From assembly GCF_016907895.1 (NCBI RefSeq), contig NZ_JAFBCV010000007.1, positions 1 to 64,000 of the forward strand: a stretch of 64,000 bases of DNA, read 5' to 3'. Numbering within the stretch: the stretch's first letter is position 1; every line of letters starts with the position of its first letter. The notes under the pieces are model-generated. The model worked only from the letters and a program-made list of their open reading frames with translations, was not told the origin of the DNA and ran no database searches. Source of the stretch: Shouchella xiaoxiensis (GTDB lineage: Bacteria; Bacillota; Bacilli; Bacillales; Bacillaceae_D). The translations under genes and the position numbers were made by a program. Of this stretch, positions 17,574 to 27,249 are shown in pieces.

Positions 17574-19112
17574 ATGAAACAGACAGAGCATTATTCTAAT
17601 AATCAGGGTGTACATATTCATTCTATCCAGTCCGGTTCGTCCCAGAATAGATTTCATCCTCTTCTCTACTTACCGGGAGCTTTAGGTACTGCCGAACAGT
17701 TTAGGGCTGAAATGGACGCTCTCTATCCCAGACAATGCCTATCAGTTAGCCTGCGTGGTCGAGGAAAAAGCGACACTCCAAAAGTTGGTTACACGTTTTT
17801 TGACCACGTTTCCGATATTGCAGCAGTGGTAAATGAACAGAAGCCTGCCCCCTTCTGCTTAATGGCGTATTCAATGAGTGTGCCTTATGCAATTCAGTAT
17901 GCCATTGAAAACGAAGAGAAGCTCGTAGCCCTTATACTATGTGATTACCCAGCCCGATACCCAGCCATCTCCCCCGTATGGGCTAATCAGCTTTTAATAA
18001 ATGGAACGTTTTCTCAAACAGAAAAACGCGCAATTACTGGCATTCAAAGAGAATCAGCTGAAGTTGAACTATGGTCCCGACTCGACCAGCTAAAGCTACC
18101 AGTTTACATTTTGCATGGGGGCATGGACGCTGCACTATTGAAACAAGACGCCATCGAGTTGTACAAAGAAAAACTAGAAAATGTAACCTTTATCCCATTT
18201 CCTCATTCGGGTCACGAGCTTTGGCAGCCAGACTATAATATGTTTATTCATTCAATTAAAAGCATTCTTGAACAGCACGATCATGTGCTCTTCACAGATA
18301 CAGAGTTAAATCATCTCAAACAGTACCGCGACTCATTAAACCTCCCTTATAACCATCCTGTTGCTATTGAAGACGCAGATCAATTTATTGCAGCAGGAAA
18401 TACAGCAAGTATATACAAGCAGGGATCGTTTATCATTAAACGTTTTGATGAGTCGCTGCCAGCATCGGAAGCAACACGAGAAGCAACTAAACAAATTGAA
18501 GTAGCTCTAACTGGCCTACGCGTACCAGCCGTCCATGAAATCACTGAGCGAGACGGAAAACAAGCAATTATTATGGATTATGTTGACGGCAGAACACTCG
18601 GCGATAGTATGCTTGATGATTTGAGCACGGTATCGTCCTATTTAAGGCAATCAATTGAGATCCAGAGAAAGATTCATAGTAAAACAGCCTTAATAGAATC
18701 TATGACTGATAAATTAATAAGCCAGCTCAACCAAGCGCCTGATCTCACTACTAATCAACGAGTTCTATTAATTGAGCAAATGCACGAGATTGCTTACGAG
18801 CCCCGCTTATGCCATGGCGACTTTCACCTATTTAACATCATTCACTCAGGCGAACAATCAACCATTATTGATTGGGTAGACGCTAGCATGGGAGATCCCC
18901 GTGCCGATGTTTGTCGTTCGTATCTCCTATATCAGAATGTATCCGCACGATTTGCCGAACACTATCTTGCTCTGTATTGTGAAGGAAGCGGAACACCAAA
19001 ATCCGTAATCCTTCAATGGGAACCGATCATTGCCGGCGCTAGACTTGCCGAGGGAATAAGCAACAACGAGAAAGAGCGCCTGCTCCAGATCGTTCATCGA
19101 TTTACAGATTGA
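17574..19112 (+). CDS. Fusion of an alpha/beta hydrolase and an APH-type small-molecule kinase
   Basis: Start at ATG 17574 (AGGAGG upstream). Residues about 15-235 form an alpha/beta hydrolase (LYLPGALGTAEQF; SLRGRGKSDT; GDGD-like acid in HGGMDAAL; HSGHELW). The nucleophile elbow reads AYSMSVP rather than GXSXG. Residues about 260-510 are an APH/choline-kinase fold: GNTASIYKQGSFIIKRF, LCHGDFHLFNII (catalytic Asp and Asn) and IIDWVDASMGDPRADV (metal Asp). The two halves are normally separate proteins, so this may couple hydrolysis with phosphorylation of one substrate, possibly in resistance or salvage. Function unproven. Confidence 0.82.
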   Translation: MKQTEHYSNNQGVHIHSIQSGSSQNRFHPLLYLPGALGTAEQFRAEMDALYPRQCLSVSLRGRGKSDTPKVGYTFFDHVSDIAAVVNEQKPAPFCLMAYSMSVPYAIQYAIENEEKLVALILCDYPARYPAISPVWANQLLINGTFSQTEKRAITGIQRESAEVELWSRLDQLKLPVYILHGGMDAALLKQDAIELYKEKLENVTFIPFPHSGHELWQPDYNMFIHSIKSILEQHDHVLFTDTELNHLKQYRDSLNLPYNHPVAIEDADQFIAAGNTASIYKQGSFIIKRFDESLPASEATREATKQIEVALTGLRVPAVHEITERDGKQAIIMDYVDGRTLGDSMLDDLSTVSSYLRQSIEIQRKIHSKTALIESMTDKLISQLNQAPDLTTNQRVLLIEQMHEIAYEPRLCHGDFHLFNIIHSGEQSTIIDWVDASMGDPRADVCRSYLLYQNVSARFAEHYLALYCEGSGTPKSVILQWEPIIAGARLAEGISNNEKERLLQIVHRFTD

Positions 19113-19148
19113 TTTAGCTGTAAAGACTCTCTTTAGGATTTTAAATAT

Positions 19149-20253
<1,105 letters not shown>

Positions 20254-20326
20254 CATAAAAGATCTGTCAATTTATTCTTTTGTTATCACTAAATAAACTG
20301 GTATGCTTTTAGTAGAGGTGAGATTG

Positions 20327-21130
20327 TTGACGCTTGAAAAACACGTGTTGTTCCTTTTAGAGAAAAAACGTCAAATGTCGGGCAAGGAACTTATTGCCAT
20401 TTTAGAGGAAATGAAATTTACGCCACAGTCAATTAGAAACGCACTGGCAAAACTAAAGAAAGCCAACCTCATCGTTTCTGTTGAACGAGGTAGTTACAAT
20501 TTAACTAAAAAAGGTCTTTTTACTCATGCAAACTATTTACCTCATAAAAATTATTACAAACAAGAATGGAGTAGACAGTGGCTAATTGTATTAGTTGGCA
20601 TTCCTGAAGCAGAAAGAAAAAAACGTGACCGTTTTCGCTTAATACTTCTGCAAATGGGGTTTGGACTACTATATAAAGGCGTTTACATTTACCCATGGGA
20701 CGTATCAGATAAGCTGTTAACAATCATTGATGAGTTGGAAATAGAGGATTTTGTTACGATTACATTAAGCCCGGAGTTTTTACTCAATAATATTCGGGCA
20801 GATAGTTTCACAGGACCAAATACAGCTAAAAAGATTTGGAAATTAGCAGATTTACAATCACATTACGAAAATCAGCTGCCCTTTCTAAATGAATCCAGGC
20901 AATTACTCGATCATCTATCTAAAGACAAAGAAAAGACCAACCTTTTTATTCTTGCTCAATATTTAACGATATATGCTTTAAAAGAAGAGTTACTGAACAG
21001 AGACCCCATGCTGCCACCAGAATTTCTACCGTCTAATTGGCAAGGTATCTACGTTCTTAAAGAGATGGACGATCTACTTCAACAATTCGCTTTATTTCTT
21101 AGAGGAACACCTTATGAAGTGTTTATATAA
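20327..21130 (+). CDS. PaaX-type transcriptional regulator
   Basis: An N-terminal winged helix (MSGKELIAILEEMKFTPQSIRNALAKLKKANLI) is followed by the PaaX central domain (WSRQWLIVLVGIPEAERKKRDRFRLILLQMGFGLLYKGVYIYPW) and the C-terminal motif RDPMLPPEFLPSNWQGI. PaaX proteins repress phenylacetyl-CoA catabolic genes and relatives in other degradation pathways; no paa genes are nearby. TTG 20327 is favoured because GAGGTG lies 6 bp upstream, while the ATG at 20303 falls in a likely -10 box. Divergent from the E1 alpha gene, its probable target. Confidence 0.82.
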   Translation: MTLEKHVLFLLEKKRQMSGKELIAILEEMKFTPQSIRNALAKLKKANLIVSVERGSYNLTKKGLFTHANYLPHKNYYKQEWSRQWLIVLVGIPEAERKKRDRFRLILLQMGFGLLYKGVYIYPWDVSDKLLTIIDELEIEDFVTITLSPEFLLNNIRADSFTGPNTAKKIWKLADLQSHYENQLPFLNESRQLLDHLSKDKEKTNLFILAQYLTIYALKEELLNRDPMLPPEFLPSNWQGIYVLKEMDDLLQQFALFLRGTPYEVFI

Positions 21131-21214
21131 AAAATCTTAGTTTTTTCTCAAAAGCCTGGTATACTATATCATCCGTTCTCTTTATGAACAAATCTACTTT
21201 GGCAGGTGAAATGA

Positions 21215-21676
21215 TTGAATCAACGAAACTCTGCAAAGGCCATTATTCTAGCTAATCAACAGGTATTGCTAACAAAGAACCGTGATGAGGAAGGCTTCTT
21301 TTATCTTTTTCCAGGAGGCGGTCAGCACTTTGGCGAAGCGCTTGCTGAAACCGTTCAGCGAGAGTGCCTTGAAGAAACAGGCTTCTCGGTGGATGTTGGA
21401 GAGCTAACGTTCGTTCGTGACTATATTGGAAAGCACCATGAGCATGCCTCCTTCGACTCAAATGTTCATCAGGTCGAGTTTTATTTCCTCTGTTCGCTGA
21501 CAAGTTCGGTTACCGCCACTGACCCTAAGGAACCAGACAATCATCAAGTTGGCGTTGAGTGGGTTCCTCTTTCAACGTTAAACTCAATCCGCTTGTATCC
21601 AAAACAACTGATTGGTTCGCTCTTGACCCATCTGCAAGGTTCATCAGCCCCCGTTTATTTAGGGGACATCAATTAA
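21215..21676 (+). CDS. Nudix hydrolase
   Basis: A textbook Nudix box is present (GGGQHFGEALAETVQ then RECLEETGF). The 153-residue enzyme starts at TTG 21215 with AGGTGA 5 bp upstream; the overlapping ATG at 21211 is in another frame. The gene lies 19 bp before a methyltransferase gene, so the two may be cotranscribed. The substrate is unknown, probably a nucleotide derivative. Confidence 0.87.
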   Translation: MNQRNSAKAIILANQQVLLTKNRDEEGFFYLFPGGGQHFGEALAETVQRECLEETGFSVDVGELTFVRDYIGKHHEHASFDSNVHQVEFYFLCSLTSSVTATDPKEPDNHQVGVEWVPLSTLNSIRLYPKQLIGSLLTHLQGSSAPVYLGDIN

Positions 21677-21695
21677 TCGATAGAGGAGAGGACAA

Positions 21696-22487
21696 ATGAC
21701 TACATACGGACCAAATTTATTTAAAGGGACCGCTCCTTACTACACCCGCTATCGACCACCTTACCCAGCCTCACTCATTCGTTTTCTCGTCCAAACTTTA
21801 GCGTTGGATGGGACAGGCAAGCTGCTTGATTTAGGTTGTGGCACTGGTCAACTGACTTTACGATTAAGCGATTGGTTTGAACAAATATCCGGTGTGGATC
21901 AGGAGAAGGAAATGATTGATGAAGCCAGGCGCTTACAGGAAATCCAACGGGTGAAAAATGTTAACTGGCTTATTGGTGATTTGGAATCTCCTTCTATTTC
22001 ATTCGATTCCCCATTCCGTGCTGTTGTTATTGCCAAAGCGTTTCACTGGATGGACCGCCGAAAAACATTAGAACGCCTATACCCGCTTCTAGAAAATGGT
22101 GGTTCGGTTGCTATTATTGATCCCACTTTTCCTGCACCTGAAAAACACGCTTGGCAAACTCAGATGGAACAAATCGTCCGTAAATGGTACGGATCTGCGC
22201 GTAGAGCAGGGAACGCTACATACCAACACCCTGAGATTGGCCATCAAGAGATTCTATTGCAATCGCCGTTCCGACTGGAAAACCATACGCTTTCTTCCTA
22301 CACTCATCACTGGACCGTAGAATCGCTCCTTGGAAATCTCTATTCAACCAGCTATGGGTCCCGTCACTATTTAGGTGATGATAGAGGCGTGTTTGAAGCT
22401 GAGTTTAAACAACAATTAATTAATCTTCATCCAAACAACCTTTTTCCTGAAACTATTCAGCTTTCTGTTCTTTTAGCTGTAAAATAA
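21696..22487 (+). CDS. Class I SAM-dependent methyltransferase
   Basis: Motif I LLDLGCGTGQLTLRL near residue 45, acidic motif II (GVDQEKEMID) and AKAFHWMDR mark the UbiE/COQ5-like Methyltransf_11/25 group. Length 263 residues with AGAGGAGAGG upstream. The acceptor is unknown. It follows the Nudix gene by 19 bp. A short hairpin (TCCGAC/GTCGGA, 22546-22563) follows the gene, without a T run. Confidence 0.85.
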   Translation: MTTYGPNLFKGTAPYYTRYRPPYPASLIRFLVQTLALDGTGKLLDLGCGTGQLTLRLSDWFEQISGVDQEKEMIDEARRLQEIQRVKNVNWLIGDLESPSISFDSPFRAVVIAKAFHWMDRRKTLERLYPLLENGGSVAIIDPTFPAPEKHAWQTQMEQIVRKWYGSARRAGNATYQHPEIGHQEILLQSPFRLENHTLSSYTHHWTVESLLGNLYSTSYGSRHYLGDDRGVFEAEFKQQLINLHPNNLFPETIQLSVLLAVK

Positions 22488-22619
22488 AGATGGTTCATTT
22501 CATTTATTAGCAACATTTCTTAAAAGTTTCTCCTTCTTTTTACAATCCGACGTTTATGTCGGAATAAAAGTGTGAATACATCCAAGTAACGTCTTGTATA
22601 CCACGAAGGAGGAACATAT

Positions 22620-23333
22620 ATGAAACAAACAACACGCCTAGGAATTGTTTATTTACTCTTTTTTGCGCTTATGATCTTTTTAAATTATTGGTCCGCAACA
22701 AATGTTGGCTTTGTAGCTAATCAAGATCAATCCTTAATTCAACCAGCAGGGTTTGCCTTTTCCATCTGGGGCTTAATTTACGTCCTTCTGTTTATCTGGA
22801 CTATCCGGATCTTCTTTGTTGACCGTTGGAATAGTGAAATTTACCAGCGCATTGGCTACTGGTTGCCTGTTAATTTTGCTCTAAACGGACTTTGGATTAT
22901 TGCCTTTACGCAAGAATGGCTGCTCGTATCTGTACTTGTTATTTTCGCACTGCTTATCACACTCGTTATCATGTATCTCAAAATTAATGGAACAGCCTAT
23001 CGCTGGTTTGACCGCCTCCCTTTTTCGATTTATTTCGGATGGGTATCGGTCGCTTCCATCGTCAATGTATTTGCGTGGCTCGTTCAAGCTGATGTGACAA
23101 GCATCCTTGGTTTAAACGAGCTTAGCTGGACATTAATTATGCTTGTTGTTGCAACACTTCTAGCTGCTTATGTAGCGCTAAGATACCGCGACTGGATTTA
23201 TCCACTCGTTTTCGTTTGGTCCTTCATAGCGATTTTTACAGAAAATGATCAGACGAGTATTCTTGTTGTAACTGCCTTATGTATCGTCGTTCAGCTTGGA
23301 TTAGCGCTAATTGTCTTACTAAGAAAGCGTTAG
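22620..23333 (+). CDS. TspO/MBR-related tryptophan-rich membrane protein
   Basis: This 237-residue protein has about seven hydrophobic segments and many tryptophans. The conserved-looking stretch QPAGFAFSIWGLIYVLLFIWTI and the later PFSIYFGWVSVASIVN resemble the larger bacterial members of the TspO/MBR family. Those proteins bind tetrapyrroles or other hydrophobic ligands, but the function of this branch is unknown. It is 26 bp upstream of an anchored hydrolase gene and probably in the same transcript. Assignment rests on pattern memory only. Confidence 0.65.
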   Translation: MKQTTRLGIVYLLFFALMIFLNYWSATNVGFVANQDQSLIQPAGFAFSIWGLIYVLLFIWTIRIFFVDRWNSEIYQRIGYWLPVNFALNGLWIIAFTQEWLLVSVLVIFALLITLVIMYLKINGTAYRWFDRLPFSIYFGWVSVASIVNVFAWLVQADVTSILGLNELSWTLIMLVVATLLAAYVALRYRDWIYPLVFVWSFIAIFTENDQTSILVVTALCIVVQLGLALIVLLRKR

Positions 23334-23359
23334 GTTACAGATAGAAAGGAATAGACATC

Positions 23360-24088
23360 ATGAACAAACGTTTTAAAAAAGGCCTTTTTATTGCATTGGG
23401 TACTGTTGGTGCCCTGCTTCTTATCGGTGTAATCGGGATTTACATTTGGACACAGCAAACGTACACTGCGGTTGAGGAAATCGATCAATATACAGAACAG
23501 GCAACGGAAGAAGGCGACTGGCTCGTCTTTGAGCCGGGCCAATCATCGCAAGACAAGGGGTTTATTTTGTACCCTGGAGCTCGGGTAGAGCCGGAAGCCT
23601 ATAGTTATCTTGCCAGCATGCTTACAGAAAAAGGCTACACTGTTGCGATTCCGTCTGTTCGTTTTAATCTGGCGATAGCAGATAGCAACAAAGCCGACGA
23701 AATGATTTCAGCCAGTCCCATTAACTCATGGTATATCGGAGGACATTCTTTAGGTGGGGTTGCAGCCGCGATGTACGCAAGTGAATCTACTGAGCAATTA
23801 AGCGGTTTGTTCTTTCTTGCCTCCTATCCTTCAATTGATTTATCGGAAAGCTCCCTGCCTGTTTTATCAATTTACGGTGAAAATGACGGTTTGACATCTG
23901 AAGATGATATTAATGAATCTGTAAATCTATTACCTGAGGAAACGGACTTTTTTGAAATACGAGGCGGCAATCACGCTCAGTTCGGCATGTATGGTCCTCA
24001 ATCAGGAGATAACGACGCTTCCATCGAAGCAAATGAACAACAGCAACGGATTGCTGAATTATTGCTTGAATGGGCTAATAGTCAGTAA
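23360..24088 (+). CDS. Membrane-anchored alpha/beta hydrolase
   Basis: One N-terminal membrane segment (residues about 10-30) is followed by an extracytoplasmic alpha/beta hydrolase domain: oxyanion region YPGARVEPEAY, nucleophile elbow GGHSLGGVAA, acid in YGENDG and histidine in GGNHAQFG. The catalytic triad is therefore complete. The substrate is unknown; the closest domain family is Abhydrolase_5 (dienelactone-hydrolase-like). Likely cotranscribed with the TspO-like gene and ended by a good terminator. Confidence 0.84.
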   Translation: MNKRFKKGLFIALGTVGALLLIGVIGIYIWTQQTYTAVEEIDQYTEQATEEGDWLVFEPGQSSQDKGFILYPGARVEPEAYSYLASMLTEKGYTVAIPSVRFNLAIADSNKADEMISASPINSWYIGGHSLGGVAAAMYASESTEQLSGLFFLASYPSIDLSESSLPVLSIYGENDGLTSEDDINESVNLLPEETDFFEIRGGNHAQFGMYGPQSGDNDASIEANEQQQRIAELLLEWANSQ

Positions 24089-24121
24089 AAAGGGTCACCT
24101 CTTCTGAGGGACCCTTCTTTT
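24086..24121. terminator. Bidirectional terminator
   Basis: AAGGGTC/GACCCTT and CCTC/GAGG pair with one bulged A (24090-24116), with TTTT on the right and AAAA on the left. It separates the hydrolase gene from the convergent ArsR cassette. Confidence 0.8.
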
Positions 24122-24386
24122 AATTCACTTCTTCAAGCAATGTCCGAATGTTCTTCAACTGCTCATTTTCTTTCTTTGCCTCATTGAGCGCTTGACGCTG
24201 ATCTTCGATTAACAAACGCTGTGTTTCAACAGCTTGTAACGCGATGGTTTTGTATGCTTCTTCTTTGTTATACATCATTTTTGCTTTAGTTAAACGCACA
24301 ATTGCTCCAAGTAACACGATGGCGAGCAACGTCATTAACACGACAAACGCCATTCCAAATAAAGGGACCCACATGTTCTCTGTCAT
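24120..24386 (-). CDS. Small single-pass membrane protein with cytoplasmic coiled coil (cassette member 2)
   Basis: Start at ATG 24386 (GGAGG upstream, inside the preceding gene's end). The 88-residue protein has one membrane segment (VPLFGMAFVVLMTLLAIVLLGAI) and a charged helical tail rich in Glu, Gln and Lys, likely a coiled coil. It is a clear paralogue of the protein encoded at 24726-24992, which has the same length and topology. The start codon follows the ArsR stop by 1 bp, so the two are coupled. No named family recognised. Confidence 0.75.
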   Translation of the reverse strand: MTENMWVPLFGMAFVVLMTLLAIVLLGAIVRLTKAKMMYNKEEAYKTIALQAVETQRLLIEDQRQALNEAKKENEQLKNIRTLLEEVN

Positions 24387-24387
24387 T

Positions 24388-24723
24388 TTAATCCTCCGTT
24401 CTTTTTTTCTTTTTATTCGACAGTGACTGTAACCGCTCTTCAATTACAGTCGCTGTTACATCAAACTGAAACGAGACCAATTCAAAATAATTCATGGCTT
24501 TTCCATCTGAAGAAATTTCTAAATTGCTTTTGACTAAGCCCGCTTGTTCGAGTCGATTTAAATGCATGTGAATTAAAGGACGACTCATGTTCATTTCACG
24601 TGCTAATTGACTAACGTATTTACGTTCCACGTTTAAAATGCCAATAATCCGTAATCGATGGGGATTGGCCAAGGCCTCAAACAAACTTAGAAGCTGGTCC
24701 CCCGTTAACTGTTTTTCATCCAT
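24388..24723 (-). CDS. ArsR-type winged-helix regulator
   Basis: The 111-residue protein is essentially one winged helix: LFEALANPHRLRIIGILNVERKYVSQLAREMNMSRPLIHMHLNRLEQAGLVKS, followed by a wing (SSDGKAMNYFELVSFQFDVT). There are no metal-binding cysteines, so it is not a classical metal sensor. It lies between two paralogous small membrane proteins with 2-bp and 1-bp gaps. That suggests that the membrane proteins sense or signal and the regulator controls this operon. The output is unknown. Confidence 0.83.
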   Translation of the reverse strand: MDEKQLTGDQLLSLFEALANPHRLRIIGILNVERKYVSQLAREMNMSRPLIHMHLNRLEQAGLVKSNLEISSDGKAMNYFELVSFQFDVTATVIEERLQSLSNKKKKRTED

Positions 24724-24725
24724 TC

Positions 24726-24992
24726 TTACTTAACCTCTTCCAGCAAACCTTCAATCACATACGTGTGTTTTTGTCGTTGATCCCGCTCTTCATTTAAATG
24801 TTGATGCAAGGATTGTAGCTCTTTCTCGTTTTCCTCCACTTCTTGCTTTAATCTTTCTAAGATGTAATCCTTCTCAGTCTCAATCCGCTTCTGCTTTACT
24901 TTAAAATAACCAATTAATAAAGCGATAAATAAACCAACCATCACTACTACAAACACCATACCAAACAAGCTATACCATGGTGCTTCATTCAT
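24726..24992 (-). CDS. Small single-pass membrane protein with cytoplasmic coiled coil (cassette member 1)
   Basis: Start taken at ATG 24992 (GTGGTGG upstream); a longer frame to 25064 runs into the promoter. The 88-residue protein has one membrane helix (YSLFGMVFVVVMVGLFIALLIGYF) followed by a heptad-rich charged tail (EEVEENEKELQSLHQHLNEERDQRQ-like pattern). It is a paralogue of the 24120-24386 product. First gene of the three-gene cassette. Confidence 0.75.
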   Translation of the reverse strand: MNEAPWYSLFGMVFVVVMVGLFIALLIGYFKVKQKRIETEKDYILERLKQEVEENEKELQSLHQHLNEERDQRQKHTYVIEGLLEEVK

Positions 24993-25039
24993 TTTTACCA
25001 CCACGCTTTCATCACGATTTTCTACCTGTAAGTTATTTG

Positions 25040-25095
25040 TTACATGTATAAGATACAACAACAATCATTTACCTGTCAAATAAATATTACATGTG
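25040..25095 (-). promoter_or_regulatory. Promoter of the ArsR cassette with two TTACATGT boxes
   Basis: On the minus strand TTGACA (25074-25079) and TATCTT (25050-25055) are 18 bp apart. The near-palindrome TTACATGT occurs on both sides (25040-25047 and 25088-25095), 48 bp apart, bracketing the promoter. This arrangement fits repression by the ArsR-type dimer, but binding is inferred. Confidence 0.5.
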
Positions 25096-25100
25096 AAATA

Positions 25101-25137
25101 TAAAAAAGAAGCAGAGTCATTTCTGCTTCATTTTTTT
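25101..25137. terminator. Terminator after the DUF6980 gene
   Basis: GAAGCAGA (25108-25115) pairs with TCTGCTTC (25122-25129). T-rich runs follow on both strands. The DUF6980 stop codon overlaps the stem. Confidence 0.8.
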
Positions 25138-25442
25138 AACCTGTACCATTCGTCTGTTTGAAACGATTTTGGAATATCTTGTTCAGTTGGTTCATCAAAC
25201 CCGAGACGCTCAAGCGTCTTAAACCATTCATCTCGTTTGGACTTAGGTAGTTTTTCCCCACACCAAGGGCAAAAATGTATTTGAATAACGGCGCTTCCTC
25301 CATCATGGATGCGCAGACTATATTCGTCAAAACGGTTGTTATAATCCATGAGTTTGTCAGGGCAGTCGTCATGGTCACAATCGGTTGGATGCATATGAGC
25401 CTCCATATCTTCACAACAAAATGTACCTTGTTTTTGCTTCAT
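25128..25442 (-). CDS. DUF6980 family protein (cysteine-rich, putative zinc binding)
   Basis: The 104-residue protein has the pattern CCEDM near the N terminus, then HPTDCDHDDCPDK, a middle RFDEYSLRIHDGGSAVIQIHFCPWCGEKLP and SKRDEWF. The CPWCG pair plus the CCED cysteines suggest a bound zinc. It corresponds to the family I know as DUF6980, of unknown function. AAAGGAGAT precedes the ATG. It is separated from the downstream ArsR cassette by a terminator. Confidence 0.75.
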   Translation of the reverse strand: MKQKQGTFCCEDMEAHMHPTDCDHDDCPDKLMDYNNRFDEYSLRIHDGGSAVIQIHFCPWCGEKLPKSKRDEWFKTLERLGFDEPTEQDIPKSFQTDEWYRLKK

Positions 25443-25618
25443 GATTCTTTATCTCCTTTTGTTCATTCAATTCTCTTTAGTATAAAGGACATTAGCAGAT
25501 GGTGGAGAAATAAAAGAGAGCGAGACTTTCTCATCCTTTCTCTCTTCATGATGAAAACTGAAACCTTTTTTCTAGTTGTGCGTAATTTAATTGGATGAAT
25601 TAGAAGTCGGAGGTCAAT

Positions 25619-26905
25619 ATGAAAAAAACAGCGATTTTAAGCAGTAGCTTACTTAGCATTGCTTTGCTCGCAGTAGCTTGTGCGGGCGGGAATGATGATG
25701 TATCTGAAGAGCCTGATCCAGTTGAACCGATTGAGCAATTAAGTGGTACATGGGAAGGAGAAATTGAAGTTCCAGTACAACCGCTATCAATTTCTATTCA
25801 CCTTGACGGCGACCAAGCATCACTGAGTATTCCAATTCAAGGACTCCAGGAACAACCGTTTGATTCGGTTGACATTAGTGAAGATCGTCTTCAGCTTGAA
25901 ATGAACTTACAAGGTCAATCTCTTTTATTTGAAGGTGAACGTACTGAAGAAAAAATCGAAGGTATATTTACACAGATGGGGCAGGAGCTACCCTTTTATT
26001 TACTTGAAAAAGAATTCGAAGACTTAGTCGAGCTGGAAATGGAAGCAGGCACAATGAAAGCTAAAGTCGATATGCCTGACCTTGATGAACCTGTACCCGT
26101 TGCGCTAATCATTGCTGGCTCAGGGCCAACCGACAAACATGGAAATTCCCCGCTCTTACCGGGCCGAAATGATAATTTGAAGTTACTAGCAGAAGGCCTG
26201 AATGAAGCAGGAATTGCAACAATTCGCTATGATAAACGAGGTGTTGGCGACAACACCCAGCTCGTTTCAAACCCTGAGGAAGTCGTTTTTGACGATTTTG
26301 TTAATGATGCTCGTGCATGGATTCAATATGCATTGACAGATGAGCGCTTTTCTACGGTTCACATCGTTGGACACAGCGAAGGGGCTTTAATTGGAAAGCT
26401 CGTTGCAAAAGACATAGAGGTTGACTCGTACACCTCACTTGCTGGAGCCGGCCAGACGATTGATCGGATTTTATTGGACCAAATTAGCGCCGATCCAACC
26501 TTCCCACTGCCTCTTTTAAATGAAGCTGCGGCTATTTTTGATCAGCTGCGCGCAGGTGAGTTAGTTGAAGAAATGAGTTTAGAGCTTGAACCAATCTTTC
26601 ACGTCAGCTCGCAACCATTCCTCTTATCTTGGATGGCTTATGACCCTCAAGAAGTAATTGTATCGCTCGACACAAACATCTTACTTGTTAACGGAACGAA
26701 CGATCTACAGATTCCAGAATCAGAAGCCGAGTTGTTGCACGAAGCTAACCCTGACTCAGAGCTTTTCATTGTTGAAGGAATGGGCCACGCACTAAGAGAG
26801 ACACCTGAAGATGCAGAAGGAAATGTGGCAACCGCATCACAACCAGATACCCCTCTGGCAGAAGGATTAATTAAAAAAGTGGCTGAGCATATACTAAAAG
26901 ATTAA
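25619..26905 (+). CDS. Lipoprotein alpha/beta hydrolase
   Basis: A lipoprotein signal with lipobox LAVAC (Cys21) is followed by an acidic linker, a beta-rich domain (about residues 40-140: GTWEGEIEVP, LSISIHLDGDQASLSIP), and an alpha/beta hydrolase domain (about 150-428). The triad is visible: GHSEG, NGTNDLQIP, and GMGHALRE. Related proteins are annotated as serine aminopeptidase/alpha-beta hydrolases and act outside the membrane on unknown esters or peptides. It has its own transcript, ended by a 16-bp hairpin. Confidence 0.87.
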   Translation: MKKTAILSSSLLSIALLAVACAGGNDDVSEEPDPVEPIEQLSGTWEGEIEVPVQPLSISIHLDGDQASLSIPIQGLQEQPFDSVDISEDRLQLEMNLQGQSLLFEGERTEEKIEGIFTQMGQELPFYLLEKEFEDLVELEMEAGTMKAKVDMPDLDEPVPVALIIAGSGPTDKHGNSPLLPGRNDNLKLLAEGLNEAGIATIRYDKRGVGDNTQLVSNPEEVVFDDFVNDARAWIQYALTDERFSTVHIVGHSEGALIGKLVAKDIEVDSYTSLAGAGQTIDRILLDQISADPTFPLPLLNEAAAIFDQLRAGELVEEMSLELEPIFHVSSQPFLLSWMAYDPQEVIVSLDTNILLVNGTNDLQIPESEAELLHEANPDSELFIVEGMGHALRETPEDAEGNVATASQPDTPLAEGLIKKVAEHILKD

Positions 26906-26907
26906 AT

Positions 26908-26949
26908 AATGGCAACGAACTTGCATCATCAAGTTCGTTGCCATTCTTT
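26908..26949 (+). terminator. Long perfect hairpin after the lipoprotein hydrolase
   Basis: AATGGCAACGAACTTG (26908-26923) and CAAGTTCGTTGCCATT (26930-26945) form a perfect 16-bp stem with a 6-nt loop, followed by only CTTTA. It starts immediately after the stop codon. Confidence 0.7.
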
Positions 26950-26980
26950 ACTAGTGCTTTTACTCATCCGCACTTTCTTT

Positions 26981-27172
26981 TCAACAGTACGTGTTCACGA
27001 ATGGAAAAAAAACGGCCCAAATGATGAAGGTGCCAATGAAAGAATTAAGAACGTCCATCCACTCAAGATACCCCCGAATGAAAAAACTGTCTAAAGCACT
27101 TATAAGAGTGCACCAAAGAATGCATGTCGAATAATAGCCCCCATACATCTCAGTCCCTTCGTTATCCATCAA
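26981..27172 (-). other. Possible small membrane ORF or remnant
   Basis: A 63-codon frame encodes mostly hydrophobic residues (YYSTCILWCTLISALDSFF; SFIGTFIIWAVFFPF). No good ribosome site precedes the first ATG; a second ATG at 27148 has AAGGGA nearby. The frame stays open upstream without a start. It might be the tail of a decayed membrane-protein gene. No family recognised. Confidence 0.25.
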
Positions 27173-27249
27173 GATAAATGCTAAACAATCACCTTCTACT
27201 ATTCTCTCCGTTCCTTCATTTCCTTTAATTCTGTAATGAATTCTCTTTA

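Noticed and set aside
22546-22563. Terminator after the methyltransferase gene
   Set aside because: The 6-bp stem TCCGAC/GTCGGA is not followed by a T run.
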